This document shows positions 42,496 to 53,091 of a DNA stretch of 64,000 nt, in pieces. The notes below the pieces were generated by a model that did not search any database, was not told where the DNA came from, and saw nothing but the letters and a program-made list of their open reading frames with translations. The position numbers and the translations under genes were made by a program. This stretch comes from Cyanophora paradoxa (Eukaryota > Glaucocystophyceae > Cyanophorales > Cyanophoraceae): NCBI GenBank assembly GCA_004431415.1, contig QPMI01000165.1, forward strand, positions 62,001 through 126,000, written 5' to 3'. Position 1 is the first letter of the stretch. Each line of letters starts with the position of its first letter.

Positions 42496-43842
42496 ATGCA
42501 CATGGCTCTGCAGCTGGACGACGGCTCAAGCCCAACGCGGCGGGTGACGGTGCAAGTCGAGATCCACTGCCGGGACACGCGCTTCGGCGACGTCGTCGCC
42601 CTCTCGGGCGCCGCTCCCGAGCTCGGCTCGTGGCAGCCCGCGCAGGTGCCCCCTTCTGAAGCCATGCGCGCTTGGGAGCCCTCTGATCATGAGCGCGCGC
42701 GCGCGCAGGCGGTGCGGCTCGACGGAAGCGGCTGGCCGAAGTGGCGCGGGCAGTTCGACGTGTGCCTTGAGAGTTCGAGCATCTTTGTTGAGATGAAAGC
42801 GTGCGTCGCCCGCGTCCGATATCGATCGGGCCGGCGCCGTGAGTCGGGCAGCCTCCAACGCCGCGCGGCGCCGGCGCGCAGGATCGTCATCCGCTCGTGC
42901 GGCGCCGTCGACTGGGAGAGCTTTTCGGGGAACAGAATCGTCGAGGTCCAGCAGGCGGCGGAGGGCTCCGCCCCGACCGGCCCCGCCCCGGCCGCTGGTC
43001 CGTCCGGCTCCGAGAGCTCTCGCCTCTGCTTCGTCTTCGGGTCGGCGGAGGACCTGCGTCACTCGGTCTCGTGCCCGCGCCCCGCCCTGCAGCCCGTCTC
43101 CCCCCTCGACATCGGCGTCCACCGCTCGCCCCGCTCCCCGCACTCCCTCGCGGCCCTCCAGTACTCGCCGCCCCCCGCCGCCGGCCCCGCCCTCTGCTCT
43201 GGCCCCGCCGATCGCGAGCCCCCTTCCTTCGTCCTGCCCCGGGCTACCTTCCACCCGCCGGCCGGCGCGGCCCCCGACCTCGACCTCGCCTCGCCCCTTG
43301 CCTCCTCCGGATCCTGCTCCCCTCCCGCCCTGCCGGCTGATTTCGTGACGCCCGGCGCGCCCCCGATGGCCCCCGCCTGCTGCCTAGGGCAGCAGGGGTA
43401 CAGCCAAGCCCAGCACAGCGCTGGCTATAGCCTGGGGCCCCTCTACGCGCACGCGCGCCTCCTCTCCTCGCCCTGCGGCCCAGGCCTCGCGATCGCACCC
43501 CCCGCGCCGGCCTCCGCGCCTACGTGTATCCTCCATCGCCCGCCCCCGCAGCTGCCCCATCAGAACACGTGGGGCGCCGGCGCCGGCGCCGGCGCCGGCG
43601 GGCGGCGCGCCTCGCTCCGCGTGGGGCCGCCGACGGCCGTGGGCCCCCTGGGCCTGGGCCAGCCGCGGCCGTCCCTTGCCGCGCGCCGCCGCTCGCGCTC
43701 CCTCTCGCTTCCCCGCATCCAGGAGAGCCCCCTCGAGGAGCAGGAGCACGGGTACATCGTCCACCCGCCCTCCACCCCGCAGCCCGTCCACCGGCCCTAC
43801 TTCGACTTCCAGGGCGTCGACGTCTCCGGATCCTCCTCCTGA
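42496..43842 (+). CDS. CBM20-type starch-binding protein with Pro/Ser-rich tail
   Basis: Starts MHMALQLDDGSSPTRRVTVQ. The CBM20 fold signature is clear across three exons: VEIHCRDTRFGDVVALSGAA, then PELGSWQPAQ, then WPKWRGQFDVCLESS, VEMK, and DWESFSGNRIVEV, where the two Trp and the NR are the usual starch-contact positions. Introns at ~42,645-42,709 and ~42,803-42,880 fit GT-AG; both keep the frame open if retained. After the domain the ~300-residue remainder is low-complexity Pro/Ala/Ser/Gly without known domains, ending in a short conserved-looking GVDVSGSSS. CBM20 domains bind starch or glycogen; in algae they occur on amylases, dikinases, phosphatases and scaffold proteins. No catalytic domain is present here, so a scaffold or regulator is likely. 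Stop TGA at 43,840. Confidence 0.7.
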   Translation: MHMALQLDDGSSPTRRVTVQVEIHCRDTRFGDVVALSGAAPELGSWQPAQVPPSEAMRAWEPSDHERARAQAVRLDGSGWPKWRGQFDVCLESSSIFVEMKACVARVRYRSGRRRESGSLQRRAAPARRIVIRSCGAVDWESFSGNRIVEVQQAAEGSAPTGPAPAAGPSGSESSRLCFVFGSAEDLRHSVSCPRPALQPVSPLDIGVHRSPRSPHSLAALQYSPPPAAGPALCSGPADREPPSFVLPRATFHPPAGAAPDLDLASPLASSGSCSPPALPADFVTPGAPPMAPACCLGQQGYSQAQHSAGYSLGPLYAHARLLSSPCGPGLAIAPPAPASAPTCILHRPPPQLPHQNTWGAGAGAGAGGRRASLRVGPPTAVGPLGLGQPRPSLAARRRSRSLSLPRIQESPLEEQEHGYIVHPPSTPQPVHRPYFDFQGVDVSGSSS

Positions 43843-44816
43843 CCCCCGACTCGCGATCGGTACTAGTCGCATAGAAGCTCATCCGCACAACTCTAGTCGC
43901 ACAGGAGCCAGCGTAGATCTAGATCTAGATCTAGGATCCGGACCGCTTTGCAAACATCAGAACTTAGCGTAAGAGCGCGAGCATGTCAAGCTGCGCGCTT
44001 CTCACAAGCGCTCATCGCACGAGATGCTAGTGCAGTCAGTCAACCAGAGGCCTAGGGCGCTTCTCTGCGTTCTCCTTATGCCGGTGTGTGCCGTGTTGAA
44101 TTTAGCGCCGGCGCCGTAGCTAAATTTTCTCCGACTCCCGGGACGCCGACGTCTCCCGCCCAGCTGGACCCATTACTAGTAGCCTGATATCGATCATGAT
44201 AGCCCAGCCACAGTAGCCTAGGACTGCTTTCAAGGTCTCAGAACTTAGCCTAGTAGCGTAAGAGCGTAAGCATTTAAATTTCAAGCTGCGAATGCACGAA
44301 ACGTTAGCGCTTTCATTAGCTAGGGGGCTTTTTGCGTTCTCCTCTTTCATTTGCATCTAAGAAGTCTATATATAGCTATGGCTAACTAACTTAGGAACCG
44401 TGTACAAATATGCTCATTAGCGCTCAGCGGCTGGCATGTACAGTGACGTAGTTGTGATGATGAATTTGAAATGGATCGGATGCGAATTCGAATACCACAC
44501 TAATATTGATTCTAGCACTGCACATATGGGCTAGCCGCATTCATACTCACGCCATATCGGGCCTGATGCGCGTGCGGCCCACTGATCGATAGCGCTAGCG
44601 AGGCGGGGGCAGAGCTTCGCGGTGGTGTCGGGGCACGACGTGGGGCCCCCGGACCTGCCCACGTGGACCCTCCTCGCCCCGCCGGGCCTGGGCCTAGTGG
44701 GCGTGCGAGAGCCTCGACCGTGGGGACGGCTCGCGATCTAGGGATAATAACGATGAAGTGTCCGCAGTGTGTCAACTGGTGACATGAGCCTATAGGCTAT
44801 AGCTATAGCTTATAAT
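43843..44816. other. Intergenic region with an imperfect ~280-bp-spaced repeat
   Basis: No gene seen. The stretch beginning cagaacttagcgtaagagcg (43,958) through tctgcgttctcct is imperfectly repeated from about 44,240 (cttagcctagtagcgtaaga ... tttgcgttctcct). A (tagatc)n run lies at 43,914. The part 44,500-44,760 is GC-rich and holds nothing I recognise. Confidence 0.45.
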
Positions 44817-45931
44817 TACAGGTAGGCCAGAGTCTCGTCGGCCTCCACCTCGAACAGCTGCGGCGACAGGCTTCAGCGGCGGGCGGGGCGGGGCGGGGCG
44901 GGGCGGGGTGGCCGGGGAGGGGCTGGGGCCGGGCCGGGCTGACCTCGGCATCCGCGGCGGTGTCGACCTCTGCGCGAGCGAGCGCGGGCGGGCGCCGGCG
45001 GTCAGATTAGATCGTTGAGTATTAGTCGCCCGGGCTCGGCCGCGGGGGCTCGTGCGCGGGCGGACCGACGGCGTCGGCGGCGGCGACGGCGACGAACTCC
45101 TCGCCGTCGATGCCGGCGAGGGCCTCGTTCACCTGCTGCGCGTCCGCCTCCTGCGCCGCGGCGCGCGCGCAGCCGTTTGAGCGCGCGCGTCGGCGCTGGG
45201 CGGTTCCGGGTCCGGGGCGGGGCGGGGCGGGTCGGACCTCCTGCCTGAAGATGCCGCCCCTCGACTTGTACACGTTGCAGAGCTGCGGGCGCGCGCGATC
45301 AGCGCGGGCGGACGAGCGGGGAGGTCAACGCCGTGACCCCCGGCCGGCGCGCGCATGCGCACCTGCTTGTAGCTCTTCACGAAGTAGGCCGCGTCGTCGT
45401 CCGGCATCTCCTCGAACTTGAAGTAGTTGCAGACCGAGGTGCTGCGCGGATCATACGTGGGCTGCAGGAGGCGCGCGCGGCAGAACGTTAACCCGATTTC
45501 GGGAAGCACGCGTCAGTTAGACTATGTAGCCTAGAATAATGTAGGCCCGGCCCGCGGCTAGGACGCCGCGGGGAGCCCCGAAAAACAGGGGACGCGTACG
45601 CGTCATATGCATGATCATTTGGAATCAAAGAAACACAGGTACTACGGTACGCACTCGCCGTCCAAGATGCGGCCGGCGTACTCAGCGAGCGTCTTTTCCC
45701 TGTACATGTTCAAGGCTCAGCGACAGGGACGAGCGCCTCGGAGGTGGAGAACGCACAGCTCGGCGGGGGTGTCGATCAGCTGCCGATAGGAAACGCAGTC
45801 GGTCAGCCGGAGACGCAAGTTACAAACGTAACGCTCAGCACCTCCTCCTTGCACGGTCCATATTCATTCAGATGATTTGCGGCCTTCCCGCCGCCCGCCG
45901 CGCCGCCAAGCTTCCCTGGGTAGGCACCCAT
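44817..45931 (-). CDS. Unrecognised conserved-looking spliced gene
   Basis: Minus-strand exons join into one protein: MGAYPGKLGGAAGGGKAANH from the ATG at 45,931, then LIDTPAEL, NMYREKTLAEYAGRILDGE, then LLQPTYDPRSTSVCNYFKFE with EMPDDDAAYFVKSYKQ, then LCNVYKSRGGIFRQ, then QEADAQQVNEALAGIDGEEF, VDTAADAE, and finally LFEVEADETLAYL with a TAA at 44,817-44,819. Exons are bounded by GT-AG or GC-AG introns, and their biased codon use and lack of stops support coding. The product would be roughly 180-200 residues, soluble and acidic at the C-terminus. I do not recognise the family. It is followed upstream by a tandem repeat region. Confidence 0.55.
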
Positions 45932-46045
45932 GGCCAGCGCCCTCGTGCTAGCTGCTGAGCGGGGCGACTTTGACTCGGTCCGGTGCGCGGCGTATTCCCT
46001 TGGAATTCGTCTACCCCCTGCCCTCAAGACGGCGTTGAAGACGCC

Positions 46046-46515
46046 TTGAATTCGAAGACGCCACCGGCCCGGCCCGGCCCGCAGGCGGACGGCGAGCGCG
46101 CCCCTCGCCGCCCTCCTCGCCCCGCGCCGGGCCCCGAATGAAGTAAATTTCTCATTTCGCATTTCCTGCCCACCATGCGCATACAGCTGTACCTTGTACA
46201 TGTAATTGAGGCGCCCACATCAGCCCTGGCATGGCGCCCTGGCATGGCCGCGGTCCGACGGGTTGAAATCGCGAATTCATGAAGACGCCCCCGGCCCGCG
46301 GCCCGGCCAGCAGGCGGACGGCGAGCGCGCCCCGGGTCCGACGGTCCCTCGCCGCCCTCGGCGCCCTCCTTGCCCCGCGCCGCGCCGGGCCCCGAAGTAT
46401 ATTTCTCATTTCGCATTTCCGGGATCCTGCCCACCGGTACCCTGCAGCTGAACCTTGCAATTGAGGCGCCCACATCGATATCAGCCCTGGCATGGCGCCC
46501 TGGCATGGCGCCGGC
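46046..46515. repeat. Two tandem copies of a ~225-bp unit
   Basis: The motif order gaattc-gaagacgcc, ccggcccg, caggcggacggcgagcgcgc, tatttctcatttcgcatttc, ttgaggcgcccacatc, ccctggcatggcgccctggc occurs from 46,046 and again from 46,271 with small indels. The region 45,932-46,705 otherwise holds no gene that I can support. Confidence 0.8.
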
Positions 46516-46705
46516 CGGCATGTACATGTGATCGTAAATCGATGCGATCATGATCACGAATTCAAACGTGGATCGGAGACGGATTCAACTGGCCATTGGG
46601 CTAGAGCCTCTAAAGTCTAGACCAATACTGCAGCTGCACACGGGTTAACTGAAAAAAGCTATTAATATTAGCGCTCTTACGTACAAGAGAAGATTGCCCG
46701 TGCCC

Positions 46706-49609
46706 TCAGAAGGAGCCCGTCGGCACGACCATGGGGTACCCCGGGCGGCTGGGCATCGGCCGAGGCCGCACGCCGCCGGGGGGCAAGGGCGGGGGGGCGG
46801 GCGGCGCGGGCCGGGGAGGGGACGAGGAGACCGGGGGAGGGGGCGAGGGGCTCCTCGGGGGTAGTACCGAGGCAACGGCGACGTGGGGGCGGCGCAGGGG
46901 GCTCCGGAAGGGGGGCGAGCGGTCGCCGGGGGCGGCGGGGCGCGCGGGGGGTACCGGTGCCTCGGGGGACGGGGAGGGGGGAAAGAGGCCTAGGTCGGGG
47001 CCCCCCCGGATGGGCGAGGGCGTCAGCGAAGAGAAGAACGAGTCGAGGAAGGCGGGCGAGGGGCTGCCCAGGCCGCTTGGGGCGAAGACGGCGGCCCGGG
47101 GGGGCGAGGCCCCGGGGGGTAGCGTCTCGTCGGGGGCCACCGTGAAGAGCGACGAGGAGCGGTCGGCGACGGGGTCGGCGTCGGGGTCGGGGTCGGGGTA
47201 CGCGTCGCGCCCCTCGGGGGGTACGGCGAGCCCGACGGGGGCGGCGGGTCCCACCTTGGAGACGGGGATGCCGATCGCGACGCCCTGGAACTTGCGCAGG
47301 AAGGCGAGGTCGGCCGCCGTGGGCGCCTCGCCCTCCCCGCGCCGCGCCAGCTCCAGGCCCTCCTCCGAGCCCGGCCGGGATCCCTCGCCGGCCTTCTCGG
47401 CGCCCCCGCCGCCCTTCCCGCCCTCGTCGCCCTCGGCGGCGGCGACGCGGGCGGAGCGGGCGGTGGCGGCGCCGCGGCGGAGGCGGCCGGCGCCGAGGAC
47501 GGTGCGGAGGGCGAGGCGGACGGCCGGCGCCAGCTCCGCTTTCTGCTTCCGCTTCATCGTGAAGATCGCCGCCCTCGCCAGGATCTGAGGGACGAAGAGG
47601 CGGAGTGTGAGAGAACGAAGGCAAAGTTTCGTGAGGGGAGAGGAGAGGAACAGAGGGCGCGCCTGTCTGCGGACGATGGCGCGGAAGTTCTTGCGCTTCT
47701 TGGGCGGGGGCGGCGGCAGCGGGTTCCGCCTCCTGTACCGCCGGAAGAGAACGAAGCCGGCCGCGAAGCCGACGGCGAGGAGCGCGACGACGACGACGGG
47801 GCCGGCGATGGCGCCCACGTTGGGCCGCTCGTCGGGCTTGACCGGCGGCGCCTCGATCACGGTGAGGGCGAGGTCCCCGCGGCACCCGGGGTAGCCCTCC
47901 TCGACGCCGTAGACGGCGAGGCAGGCGGGGCCCAGCGGGGCGCCCATGGGGACGACGTAGTCGAGGCGCCCCGCGCCGTCCCGCGAGGTGCCGACCTCGA
48001 GGGGGGCGCCCCGCCCCGCGTCCGGGACCAGGGCGACGACGACCCCCGCGACGGCGCCGACGGTCTGCCAGGAGACGGTGTACGGCATCGTGCGCTGCCA
48101 GATGCGCGCCGCCTCGCCGGCCGCCACCTCGGGGCTCGCGGATGCCGCCACCACCTGCCCCGGCACCACCTTGAAGACCGCCGTCGAGTCGCTCAGCACC
48201 CGCTGCGGAAGGGGGGTACGCTCGGCCCGGATTCGCCGGGGGGGGGGGGGAGAATGAGGGGTACGGCACCCTGTCGGAGGAGAAGGGGGCGGAGGCGACC
48301 TCGACGACGTAGGAGCCCGGGGCGACGCTGGACGGGACGCGCCACGTGTACGTAAAGCTGTTCGGCTGCGCGGACGGGGCGGGCGGCGAGGGCTCGGCGG
48401 GGGTACACGGTGCGCCGGGGGGGCGGGACGTGGGCTCGGGGTACCGCGGCGGGGGCGATGACTGAATCGAAAGTGCCGTTGGGGGCCCCGAAGAGGCTCC
48501 CGACGGGTGCGGAGGAGGGTACGGAGAAGAGCCGCAGGCTCACGAAGCGGACCACGATGTTCGACTCCCTGCGGGGCCCGTTTCGGCGCCGGCGTTCTGC
48601 CTGGCCTCTTGGTGCGCGGGGAGGCGGGCGGGGTACCAGAGTATATAGCCGACGAGGCTGGGCGTGATGGCGTGCGTGAGGGGCTTCGCCCGGAGGTAGG
48701 GCTCTGCGGGGCGGGTGAGAGGGCCGCGCAGCAGAGGAGAGGCGGCGGGCCGCACCGACGGCGAGCAGGTCCTGCGAGTGCAGGTTCCTGCGGGGCGCCC
48801 GGGCCTCGGCCCCAGCTCCAGGCGCGGGCTCTCGAGAGGGCGGGCGGGCGCACTTGAAAACGTCGGAGCTGGAGCGGAGGCGTATGTAGTACGAGACCCC
48901 CGAGGGCAGGTCGTTCGGAACCTGATCGCCCGCCCGCGTTGGAATCGGACGGCGCCGGCGGGGTGCGGGGGGCGGGGCGGGCGGGGCGGGGCGGTTCGCT
49001 CGCCTCCCAATCGAGGCTGGAGGGCGTCTCCCACGTCCCGTCGGCGCTGCTGGCCCGCACGCCACGCACGATCGTCCGCACGGGCGCCTGGAACGTGTTC
49101 TGTGGCCAGCCATAAGCGGCGGCCGCACCCTCGCCGGCGGCGCGTAGCAGCTCTCGAACGAACCTGGAGGAAGACCTCGACGTCCAGCGTGAACCAGACG
49201 GGGCACCCTGGCCACGTGTACTGCAGCGTGTAGGTGTTGCCCTGCGCCCGCCCAGATCAGCAGCCGCGGGGCCGCCGGCCCGGCGCTTAGCTAGAGCGGA
49301 CCTTGACCATCTCCTTCATGTCCGCCGGCGGGAACTGGAAGACTGGATTCCCGCACGCTGCGAAATCTTGCATCAGCGCCCTCCCAGAGGCAGCCGGGGG
49401 CGTAGCTAAGTCCATCGTGCCGACGGCAACTGGACCCAAAACCGGCCGGAGCGGCGGGCAAGGTTGCAATTCACTATCCTGCCGACACCAGAGCCCTGGT
49501 AAGCGAAATGTGCCGCACCGGCCTCTGTTCCCGACGACAGCACGACGACCAGAGCGAGCCCAAGGAGGGCGCCCCAGGCAGTGTCGCGCCCCCTACTGCG
49601 GAGTCCCAT
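46706..49609 (-). CDS. Secreted/single-pass membrane protein with Kre9/KNH-like domains
   Basis: Starts at ATG 49,609 with a clear signal peptide (MGLRSRGRDTAWGALLGLAL then VVVLSSGTEAGA). Minus-strand exons then give GNTYTLQYTWPGCPVWFTLD, a Trp-rich piece ADGTWETPSSLDWEA, LPSGVSYYIRLRSSSDVFK, SFTYTWRVPSSVAPGSYVVE and MPYTVSWQTVGAVAGVVVAL, the repeating strand pattern of Ser/Thr-rich Kre9/KNH-type Ig-like domains (two or three units). A transmembrane helix follows (VGAIAGPVVVVALLAVGFAA) with a stop-transfer FRRYRRR. The ~300-residue cytoplasmic tail is Pro/Gly/Arg-rich and ends VVPTGSF before TGA at 46,706. Predicted cell-surface receptor or wall-associated protein; ligand unknown. Divergent from the GPKOW gene. 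Confidence 0.65.
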
Positions 49610-49710
49610 GTTGGCTGCTGTGTTTCGTGTTACCGAAGCGCGGGCGCCGGCATCGCTGCGCTAAGAAAGAAGTTGCTGATTGGGGGTACAGTTCTTCGGC
49701 CGCTGTAACG
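49610..49710. promoter_or_regulatory. Divergent promoter region
   Basis: Only 101 bp separate the start of the Kre9/KNH-like gene (minus) from the start of the GPKOW-like gene (plus), so the control elements of both must overlap here. No TATA box is evident. Confidence 0.45.
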
Positions 49711-52621
49711 ATGGCGGAGGGCGAGGGTGCGAGCGGGCAGGCGCCCGCGGCGGCGCCGAAGATTGGGTTCTCGTTCAAGGCGGCAGCGAAGCCCGGCGCT
49801 GCGCCCAAGAAGGTCGAGGCGAAGGAAGAGGACACCACGAGGGAGCTCATCACCGGGATGTCCGGGAACAAGGTTAAGAGGTCCGTGGCCGCTCTCGCAG
49901 CGATACGTGCTAGCGGCCCGCGATGGCGCCCCACGCAAAACCGCCCAACTCAGTCCTGCTCTCCGCAGCCTCGCCCCAGTGCAGAAGAAGGGCCCGCTGG
50001 TCATCCCGATGATCCAGAACAAGTGGCAGCCCGCGAGAGCGATCGGCAGCCTGCAGGCAGCTCGCGGCGCCGCGGGGACTCCGACCGGGGAGGCCAATGG
50101 TAGCCTCGTCCCCGCTCCGCTCGGCCGCCTCCCGTTCCGCGGGCGCTCATGCGGTCTCGCAGATGAGAATGCGGCCCCGGAAACGAAGAGCGAGGACCAG
50201 CTGGCTGCGGAGCTGCTCGAGAAGCGTGCGCCCCTCCGCACGGAGCCGAGCGGTCGCGCTTCGTTCTCACGCCGCGCCTGCTCGGCTCCCGTGCGCAGAT
50301 GCGAGGGACTTCGAGCGTCAGCGAGACGGGGGCGGTCCCGTGGAGCCGATGGACGTAGACTCGGGGGTCGTCATCCCGAAGGCGCCCATAGACGACACGC
50401 AGCGCCTGAAGGAGGACCTGGAGGCGCTGCCCGACGTTGCCTCGAGCGAGGCGTACGAATCCGTGCGCCCGCGGTCCCGTGCGCGGCGTCCCGGCGCCCG
50501 CGCCAACCCGCCGCAGATGCCCATCCTTGAGTTCGGCAAGGCGCTGCTGCGGGGCATGGGCTGGCAGCCCGGCAAGTCCATCGGCCTCAACTCGAAGGGG
50601 TCCGCGCGCCCGCCCGCCCGCGCGCCGCGGCGACGCCCGAGCCGGCCGGCAGCCTGGTGGAGCCGGTGGAGTTCGTGCCGAGGCACCACAGGCTGGGCCT
50701 GGGCGCGACGCCCAAGGCGCCGGACGAGAAGGACAAGAAGAAGAAGAAGTACATCAAGCCGGGCGAGTCGCGCGACCCCAAGGCACGCCCCGCCCCGCAC
50801 CGGCCGCGCCCGCCGCGCGCGCGGCGCTGATGGGGCGAGCAGCCTATGATGGAGCTGGCGCCGGACGCGGACGGGCGCGTGCGGCACGTGCGGCGGATCA
50901 GCGAGAAGCTCATCGTGAAGCGCGCGGCGGGGTACCAGATCGAGGCGTCGGGGCGCTTCCTTGCCGGGCCCCACAAGGACCTCCTCGGCAAGATCCTGGC
51001 CATGAAGGACGACAAGCTGACCGTCCGCCTTGAGCTCAACGAGGAGGCGCGCCTTCTTCGTTTCCTGTTCCTTTTCCTTCCTTCTCTTCTCTTCGCTGAG
51101 GGGAGCGGGCAGGACGTGGTGGTCTCCAAGGCGGACTTCAAGGTGATCGAGGACCGGAAGCTCCCGCTGGAGCGGCAGCGGCTGGCGGCGCTGGCCAAGG
51201 GCGAGGAGGCGCCCGAGGCGTCCAACAGCGCGGCGGAAAGCGGCGGCTCGAGCGGCAGCGAGGAGGAGGATGAGGAGGGGGAGGACGAGGACATGGACGC
51301 TGTTCCCGAGCGGCGCACGCGGATCGTCTTCGGGCAGGAGGACGACGAGGAGGAGGCGGCGGGGGCCGAGGCGGAGGCGGAGGCGGCGCGGCGGCGGCGG
51401 CGGGCCGGCGAGAACGTGGCGTCCATGGTGCGGGACCCGAGCAAGCCCGACCAGCTCGCCTTCGCCAAGGCGGAGGGCGAGGACGGGGGGCGCCCCGAGG
51501 CGCCGGACGCGCTGAAAACGTACGGGCTCGTCAAGTTCAAGGACGGGGAGAAGGGCCCCGGGCCCGTCATCAAGGGCGAGAGCCAGATCGCGCACCTCGT
51601 CGAGGCCAAGCGCCGGCGCGAGGCCGAGCTGGGCCGCGCCGGCGGCGGCGGCGACCGGCGCGGCGGGCGGGACGAGGCCGAGGGCAGCGGCCGGCGCGAC
51701 CGGGACCGGGACCGTGACCGCGACCGCGATCGCGAGAGGGACCGGCGGAGGGACGAGGAGCAGGAGGCGGAGGAGCGGAGGCGGCGCGACAAGGAGCGGG
51801 ATCGGGAGCGGGACCGCGAGCAGGAGAAGGAGCGGAAGAAGGAGAAGAAGAAGCGGCGGGACGACTCCTCGGACTCCAGCGACGGCGGCGGCGGCAAGTC
51901 CGGCTCCAAGAAGGCCAAGCGCCCGCCCTCGTCCTCCCCCGTACCCGCCCCCAGCGCCTCCCCGCCCCCCGGCGCCTCCTCCTCCCAGTCCAAGCCCAAG
52001 CCCTCCCCCTCCCCGTCCCCGCCCCCTCCCCCCACCAACCCCTGGCTCGTCCCTAACATTCGGGTGCGCCGTACCCCTCTTTCGCCCCCACCCCCCCGCG
52101 CGTACCCCCCTCTCCCCCTCGAGCCCGTCGCGCGCAGGTTCGAATCGTGGACACGAAGTTCCAGGGCGGCAAGTACTACAACAAGAAGGGCGTCATCGTT
52201 GACGTCACGGACCCGCGCACGTGCGTCGTCCGCCTGGACGAGTCCGGCCGCCTCGTGGAGGGTGCGGCCCGCCCTGTACCCCCTCCCCCCCCCGCTGCTC
52301 CCCCCACCCCCCTTAACCCCCCGGGCAGGGCTGAAGCAGGCGATGCTGGAGACGTACACGCCGAAGGTGGGCGGGCGGGTGATGGTGGTGCTGGGCAAGA
52401 TGCGCGGCCGCGCCGGCGTCCTCATGGCGCGCAACGACCAGGCCATGACCGGCGCCGTCCAGCTCCGCGGCGACATGCAGGCGCCCCTCCGCTTTGCTCC
52501 GCTCCGCCCCGCCCCGCCCGCCTCGCGCTGACGGGGGCGGCAGGTGGAGCGCTTCTCGCTGGACGACGTGAGCGAGTTCGTGGGCGACCTGGACGACCAC
52601 GACGACCTCATGGTCCACTAG
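49711..52621 (+). CDS. GPKOW: GPKOW/MOS2/Spp2-like splicing factor (G-patch + two KOW)
   Basis: Exons: MAEGEGASGQAPAAAPKIGF (N-terminal IGFSFK motif), KKGPLVIPMIQNKWQ, ENAAPETKSEDQLAAELLEK, then the DDTQRLKEDLEALPDVASSE block. The G-patch is FGKALLRGMGWQPGKSIGLN. KOW1 lies in GPHKDLLGKILAMKDDKLTV followed by DVVVSKADFKVI. A long charged RD/RE/RS-like linker follows (about 51,690-52,030). KOW2 is TKFQGGKYYNKKGVIVDVTD, and the protein ends VGDLDDHDDLMVH. This domain order defines GPKOW, which binds the DHX16/Prp2 helicase through its G-patch in the spliceosome. The intron after LELNEE needs a GC donor (gcgcgcc...cag) to join to DVVVSK. Stop at 52,619-52,621. Longer than the human protein (476 aa) mainly through the linker. 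Confidence 0.88.
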
Positions 52622-53091
52622 GCCTGGTCCCAGGCCGAGGGGGATATGTGACCGGGGCCCCGCCCCGCCGGCGCCTCTGCTCTCCACCGAATAGGTCGTC
52701 TGAGCGGTTTCCCGAACATCGGACCGGGTCTCCGGAAAGCGCAATGAGCAGAGGCTCAGCCGCAGAGGCGTGCATGGCATGGCACTGCGGCAGGGGGGCG
52801 GGGGCGGGGGTGCCGATTGCGAGTCACTGCCGACAGGCCGTACGCGCAATCAATGCATACGGCAAAGCTGGCAAACTAGCTGACGTTGCCGCTACTGGCC
52901 ATGGAGCTCGAGGCGAAAGATTCAAACAGAAACCGAAGTTTCGCAGTACTAGTTTCGCATTCGAATTCGCACACCGAAACATCACAAAAATATGTGCACG
53001 TACGCTTGAGAGCGGGGAGCCCCTGCCCGTGCCTCCGTAACTACACCCGCAAGGCCTACAGCTGGCGCCCCCGGCCCGCCCCGCCTGAGAG
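52622..53091. other. Intergenic region between convergent genes
   Basis: Lies between the ends of the GPKOW-like gene and the hAT-derived gene. No coding or RNA feature recognised. Both genes must terminate here; no poly(A) signal stands out. Confidence 0.4.

Noticed and set aside
46731-47588. Long plus-strand ORF opposite the Kre9/KNH-like gene tail
   Set aside because: In about 70% GC DNA, long antisense frames arise by lack of stops; composition is Gly/Arg-only and no domain is seen.
50318-52611. Long minus-strand ORFs opposite GPKOW
   Set aside because: Ser/Arg-rich mirror of the charged linker. The plus strand gives G-patch and KOW domains.
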